Shown here piece after piece: positions 59,128 through 64,000 of a stretch of 64,000 nucleotides of DNA (position 1 is the stretch's first letter; each line of letters opens with the position of its first letter). The DNA comes from Ulva prolifera (taxonomy: Eukaryota > Chlorophyta > Ulvophyceae > Ulvales > Ulvaceae): the NCBI GenBank assembly GCA_023078555.1, contig JALAAN010000010.1, positions 620,001 to 684,000 of the forward strand. Reading direction: 5' to 3'. A program made the translations under genes and the position numbers. Under the pieces are notes generated by a model that saw only the letters and a program-made list of their open reading frames with translations, searched no databases and was not told where the DNA came from.

Positions 59128-62100
59128 TGGCAGCACGCTCTCCCGCCACTCATGCAGAAATCTCGCCCTCGCAAAAACAGGTTCCCAACCTCACGTTAGG
59201 GGCTGAATCTTTGCACATGATGCTCTCTATGTCAAAGGAATGTGGTCTAGAAGTTTGGAGGCTATCAAGTGACAAGTCAGGGCAAGGGCTGCTATCAATG
59301 TTGAAATGGCAGCGCGCTCTCCCGCCACACATGCAGAAATCCCGCGCCTCACAAAAACATGTTCCCAACCTCACGTTAGGGGCTGAATCTTTGCACATGA
59401 TGCTCTCTATGTCAAAGGAATGTGGTCTAGAAGTTTGGAGGCAATCAAGTGATAAGTCAGGGCTAGGGCGGCCATCAATGTTGAAATGGCAGCGTGCTCC
59501 CATGCCACTCATGCAGAAATCCCGCGCCTCACAAAAACATGTTCACAACATCACGTTAGGGGCTGAATCTTTGCACATGATGCTCTCTATGTCAAAGGAA
59601 TGTGGTCTAGAAGTTTGGAGGCAATCAAGTGATAAGTCAGGGCTAGGGCTGCTATCAATGTTGAAATGGCAGCGTGCTCCCATGCCCCTCATGCAGAAAT
59701 CTCGCCCTCACAAAAACAGGTTCCCAACCTCACGTTCGGGGCTGAATCTTTGCACATGATGCTCTCTATGTCAAAGGAATGTGGTCTAGAAGTTTGGAGG
59801 CAATCAAGTGATAAGTCAGGGCTAGGGCTGCTATCAATGTTGAAATGGCAGCGTGCTCCCATGCCCCTCATGCAGAAATCTCGCCCTCACAAAAACAGGT
59901 TCCCAACCTCACGTTCGGGGCTGAATCTTTGCACATGATGCTCTCTATGTCAAAGGAATGTGGTGTAGAAGTTTGGAGGCAATCAAGTGATAAGTCAGGG
60001 CTAGGGCTGCTGTCAATGTTGAAATGGCAGCGTGCTCCCATGCCCCTCATGCAGAAATCCCGCGCCTCACAAAAACCTGTTCCCAACCTCACGTTAGGGG
60101 CTGAATCTTTGCACATGATGCTCTCTATGTCAAAGGAATGTGGTGTAGAAGTTTGGAGGCCATCAAGTGATAAGTCAGGGCAAGGGTTGCTATCAATTTT
60201 GAAAAGGCAGCGCGCTCTCCCGCCCCTCATGCAGAAATCCCGCGCCTCACAAAAACAGGTTCCCAACCTCACGTTAGGGGCTGAATCTTTGCACATGATA
60301 CTCTCTATGTCACAGGAATGTGGTCTAGAAGTTTGGAGGCAATCAAGTGATAAGTCAGGGCAAGGGCTCCTATCAATGTTGAAATGGCAGCGCGCTCTCC
60401 CGCCACTCATGCAGAAATCTCGCCCTCACAAAAACAGGTTCCCAACCTCACGTTAGGGGCTGAATCTTTGCACATGATGCTCTCTATGTCAAAGGAATGT
60501 GGTCTAGAAGTTTGGAGGCAATCAAGTGACAAGTCAGGGCAAGGGTTGCTATCAATGTTGAAATGGCAGCGCGCTCTCCCGCCCCTCATGCAGAAATCTC
60601 GCCCTCACAAAAACAGGTTCCCAACCTCACGTTCGGGGCTGAATCTTTGCACATGATGCTCTCTATGTCAATGGAATGTGGTGTAGAAGTTTGGAGGCAA
60701 TCAAGTGATAAGTCAGGGCAAGGGTTGCTATCAATGTTGAAAAGGCAGCGCGCTCTCCCGCCCCTCATGCAGAAATCTCGCCCTCGCAAAAACAGGTTCC
60801 CAACCTCACGTTAGGGGCTGAATCTTTGCACATGATGCTATCTATGTCAAATTAATGTGATGTGAGGGTTTGGAGGCAATCAAGTGATAACTCAGGGCTA
60901 GGGCTGCTTTAAATGTTGAAATGGCAGCGTGCTCCCATGCCACTCATGCAGAAATCTCGCACCTCACAAAAACATGTTCCCAACATCACGTTAGGGGCTG
61001 AATCTTTGCACATGATGCTCTCTATGTCAAAGGAATGTGCTCTAGAAGTTTGGAGGCAATCAAGTGATAAGTCAGGGCTAGGGCTGCTATCAATGTTGAA
61101 ATGGCAGCGTGCTCCCATGCCCCTCATGCAGAAATCTCGCCCTCACAAAAACAGGTTCCCAACCTCACGTTCGGGGCTGAATCTTTGCACATGATGCTCT
61201 CTATGTCAAAGGAATGTGGTGTAGAAGTTTGGAGGCAATCAAGTGATAAGTCAGGGCTAGGGCTGCTATCAATGTTGAAATGGCAGCGCGCTCTCCCGCC
61301 ACTCATGCAGAAATCCCGCGCCTCACAAAAACAGGTTCCCAACCTCACGTTAGGGGCTGAATCTTTGCACATGATGCTCTCTTTGTCAAAGGAATGTGGT
61401 CTAGAAGTTTGGAGGCAATCAAGTGATAAGTCAGGGCAAGGGTTGCTATCACTGTTGAAAAGGCAGCGCGCTCTCCCGCCCCTCATGCAGAAATCCCGCG
61501 CCTCACAAAAACAGGTTCCCAACCTCACGTTAGGGGCTGAATCTTTGCACATGATGCTCTCTATGTCAAAGGAATGTGGTGTAGAAGTTTGGAGGCAATC
61601 AAGTGACAAGTCAGGGCTAGGGCTGCTATCAATGTTGAAATGGCAGCACGCTCTCCCGCCACTCATGCAGAAATCTCGCCCTCGCAAAAACAGGTTCCCA
61701 ACCTCACGTTAGGGGCTGAATCTTTGCACATGTTGCTCTCTATGTCAAAGGAATGTGGTCTAGAAGTTTGGAGGCAATCAAGTGACAAGTCAGGGCAAGG
61801 GCTGCTATCAATGTTGAAATGGCAGCGCGCTCTCCCGCCACACATGCAGAAATCCCGCGCCTCACAAAAACATGTTCCCAACCTCACGTTAGGGGCTGAA
61901 TCTTTGCACATGATGCTCTCTATGTCAAAGGAATGTGGTGTAGAAGTTTGGAGGCAATCAAGTGATAAGTCAGGGCTAGGGCGGCCATCAATGTTGAAAT
62001 GGCAGCGTGCTCCCATGCCACTCATGCAGAAATCCCGCGCCTCACAAAAACATGTTCACAACATCACGTTAGGGGCTGAATCTTTGCACATGATGCTCTC

Positions 62101-62535
62101 TATGTCAAAGGAATGTGGTCTAGAAGTTTGGAGGCAATCAAGTGATAAGTCAGGGCTAGGGCTGCTATCAATGTTGAAATGGCAGCGTGCTCCCATGCCC
62201 CTCATGCAGAAATCTCGCCCTCACAAAAACAGGTTCCCAACCTCACGTTCGGGGCTGAATCTTTGCACATGATGCTCTCTATGTCAAAGGAATGTGGTGT
62301 AGAAGTTTGGAGGCAATCAAGTGATAAGTCAGGGCTAGGGCTGCTGTCAATGTTGAAATGGCAGCGTGCTCCCATGCCCCTCATGCAGAAATCCCGCGCC
62401 TCACAAAAACATGTTCCCAACCTCACGTTAGGGGCTGAATCTTTGCACATGATGCTCTCTATGTCAAAGGAATGTGGTGTAGAAGTTTGGAGGCCATCAA
62501 GTGATAAGTCAGGGCAAGGGTTGCTATCAATTTTG
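59128..62535 (+). repeat. 3.4 kb block duplicated from or to about 21.8-25.2 kb
   Basis: The variant order here matches about 21799-25205 at an offset of about 37,330 bp. Shared rare variants include GGAGGCTATCAAGTGAC (near 59261 and 21932), GTCAATGGAATG (near 60668 and 23338), GAGGCCATCAAGTG and AATTTTGAAAAGG. Private differences exist, for example CAAAAACCTGTTCC near 60075 and TGTTGCTCTC near 61733. Matching ends near 62535, where the sequence switches to a different monomer type. Confidence 0.78.
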
Positions 62536-64000
62536 AAATGGCAGCGCGCTCTCCCGCCACTCATGCAGAAATCCCGCGCTTCACAAAAACAGGTTCCCAA
62601 CCTCATGTTAGGGGCTGAATCTTTGCACATGATGCTCTCTATGTCAAAGGAATGTGGTGTAGAAGTTTGGAGGCAATCAATTGATAAGTCAGGGCTAGGG
62701 CTGCTATCAATGTTGAAATGGCAGCACGCTCTCCCGCCACTCATGCAGAAATCTCGCCCTCGCAAAAACATGTTCCCAACCTCACGTTAGGGGCTGAATC
62801 TTTGCACATGATGCTCTCTATGTCAAAGGAATGTGGTGTAGAAGTTTGGAGGCAATCAAGTGATAAGTCAGGGCTAGGGCTGCTATCAATGTTGAAATGG
62901 CAGCACGCTCTCCCGCCACTCATGCAGAAATCTCGCCCTCGCAAAAACAGGTTCCCAACCTCACGTTAGGGGCTGAATCTTTGCACATGATGCTCTCTAT
63001 GTCAAAGGAATGTGGTCTAGAAGTTTGGAGGCAATCAAGTGACAAGTCAGGGCAAGGGCTGCTATCAATGTTGAAATGGCAGCGCGCTCTCCCGCCACAC
63101 ATGCAGAAATCCCGCGCCTCACAAAAACATGTTCCCAACCTCACGTTAGGGGCTGAATCTTTGCACATGATGCTCTCTATGTCAAAGGAATGTGGTCTAG
63201 AAGTTTGGAGGCAATCAAGTGATAAGTCAGGGCTAGGGCGGCCATCAATGTTGAAATGGCAGCGTGCTCCCATGCCACTCATGCAGAAATCCCGCGCCTC
63301 ACAAAAACATGTTCACAACATCACGTTAGGGGCTGAATCTTTGCACATGATGCTCTCTATGTCAAAGGAATGTGGTCTAGAAGTTTGGAGGCAATCAAGT
63401 GATAAGTCAGGGCTAGGGCTGCTATCAATGTTGAAATGGCAGCGTGCTCCCATGCCCCTCATGCAGAAATCTCGCCCTCACAAAAACAGGTTCCCAACCT
63501 CACGTTCGGGGCTGAATCTTTGCACATGATGCTCTCTATGTCAAAGGAATGTGGTGTAGAAGTTTGGAGGCAATCAAGTGATAAGTCAGGGCTAGGGCTG
63601 CTGTCAATGTTGAAATGGCAGCGTGCTCCCATGCCCCTCATGCAGAAATCCCGCGCCTCACAAAAACATGTTCCCAACCTCACGTTAGGGGCTGAATCTT
63701 TGCACATGATGCTCTCTATGTCAAAGGAATGTGGTGTAGAAGTTTGGAGGCCATCAAGTGATAAGTCAGGGCAAGGGTTGCTATCAATTTTGAAAAGGCA
63801 GCGCGCTCTCCCGCCCCTCATGCAGAAATCCCGCGCCTCACAAAAACAGGTTCCCAACCTCACATTAGGGGCTGAATCTTTGCACATGATACTCTCTATG
63901 TCACAGGAATGTGGTCTAGAAGTTTGGAGGCAATCAAGTGATAAGTCAGGGCAAGGGCTCCTATCAATGTTGAAATGGCAGCGCGCTCTCCCGCCACTCA

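Larger units (their letters stand above)
36137..64000 (+). repeat. 179/180 bp satellite array, segment 4
   Basis: The segment is 27.9 kb of continuous head-to-tail satellite running off the end of the window, with no further insertion seen. It is dominated by nested duplications: 2,155 bp tandem units from 36140, a 7.0/7.36 kb tandem pair from about 40045, a 2.5/2.7 kb unit at about 53-58 kb, and a block from about 59.1 kb matching about 21.8 kb. Sub-families can be followed by shared variants, such as an EcoRI-site variant (CAGAATTCTCGC) and a GTTTGAAGGC variant. No gene is supported. Confidence 0.96.

Noticed and set aside
1-64000. Telomere-like repeats or G-quadruplex in the satellite (CAGGGCTAGGGCTGC, GTTAGGGGC)
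   Set aside because: Each monomer has at most two close G-tracts and no tandem telomere unit; the resemblance is superficial.
1-64000. CENP-B box in the monomer
   Set aside because: No match to the core of the CENP-B box consensus was seen on either strand.

Overview
The window lies inside a long head-to-tail satellite DNA array from a eukaryote. About 58.3 kb of the 64 kb is one satellite family with a 179/180 bp monomer, roughly 324 copies by length, all in the same orientation. The array runs off both ends. A nucleosome-scale unit, near-identical multi-kilobase blocks and nested transposons fit centromeric or other constitutive heterochromatin, but nothing here proves the chromosomal location. 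The host lineage cannot be fixed. The one spliced gene has a short intron beginning GTGCGT and ending CAG, which would suit a stramenopile/oomycete-like genome among others; this is a weak hint only.

Layout: 1-10683 satellite; 10684-11532 a complete miniature LTR retrotransposon (TRIM-like) with identical 288 bp LTRs; 11533-11947 satellite; 11948-14488 a complete hAT transposon with a transposase gene on the minus strand; 14489-33821 satellite; 33822-36136 a non-autonomous CACTA-like DNA transposon; 36137-64000 satellite. Each insertion has an exact target-site duplication (5, 8 and 3 bp respectively), and removing it restores a normal satellite monomer.

The satellite has several layers. Single monomers are 180 bp, or 179 bp when one base is missing before the A-run. 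In places a 359 bp dimer alternates a diverged monomer (CAAATTAATGTG, CTTTAAATG) with a standard one. Above that are duplicated blocks: 2,155 bp tandem units at 2656-6965 and 36140-40449, a 7.0/7.36 kb tandem pair at about 40045-54405, a 2.5/2.7 kb unit near 53-58 kb, and a 3.4 kb block repeated 37.3 kb away. Hybrid monomers mark unequal-exchange junctions.

The only convincing protein gene is the hAT transposase. What looks like two overlapping frames resolves into one 633-codon gene once a 73 bp phase-0 intron is recognised. Long open frames on both strands of the satellite arise because 180 is divisible by 3 and are not annotated as genes. The most unusual items are the TRIM-like element whose LTR carries tRNA-type A and B boxes, and the CACTA-like element with dense TGTACA palindromes near both ends.
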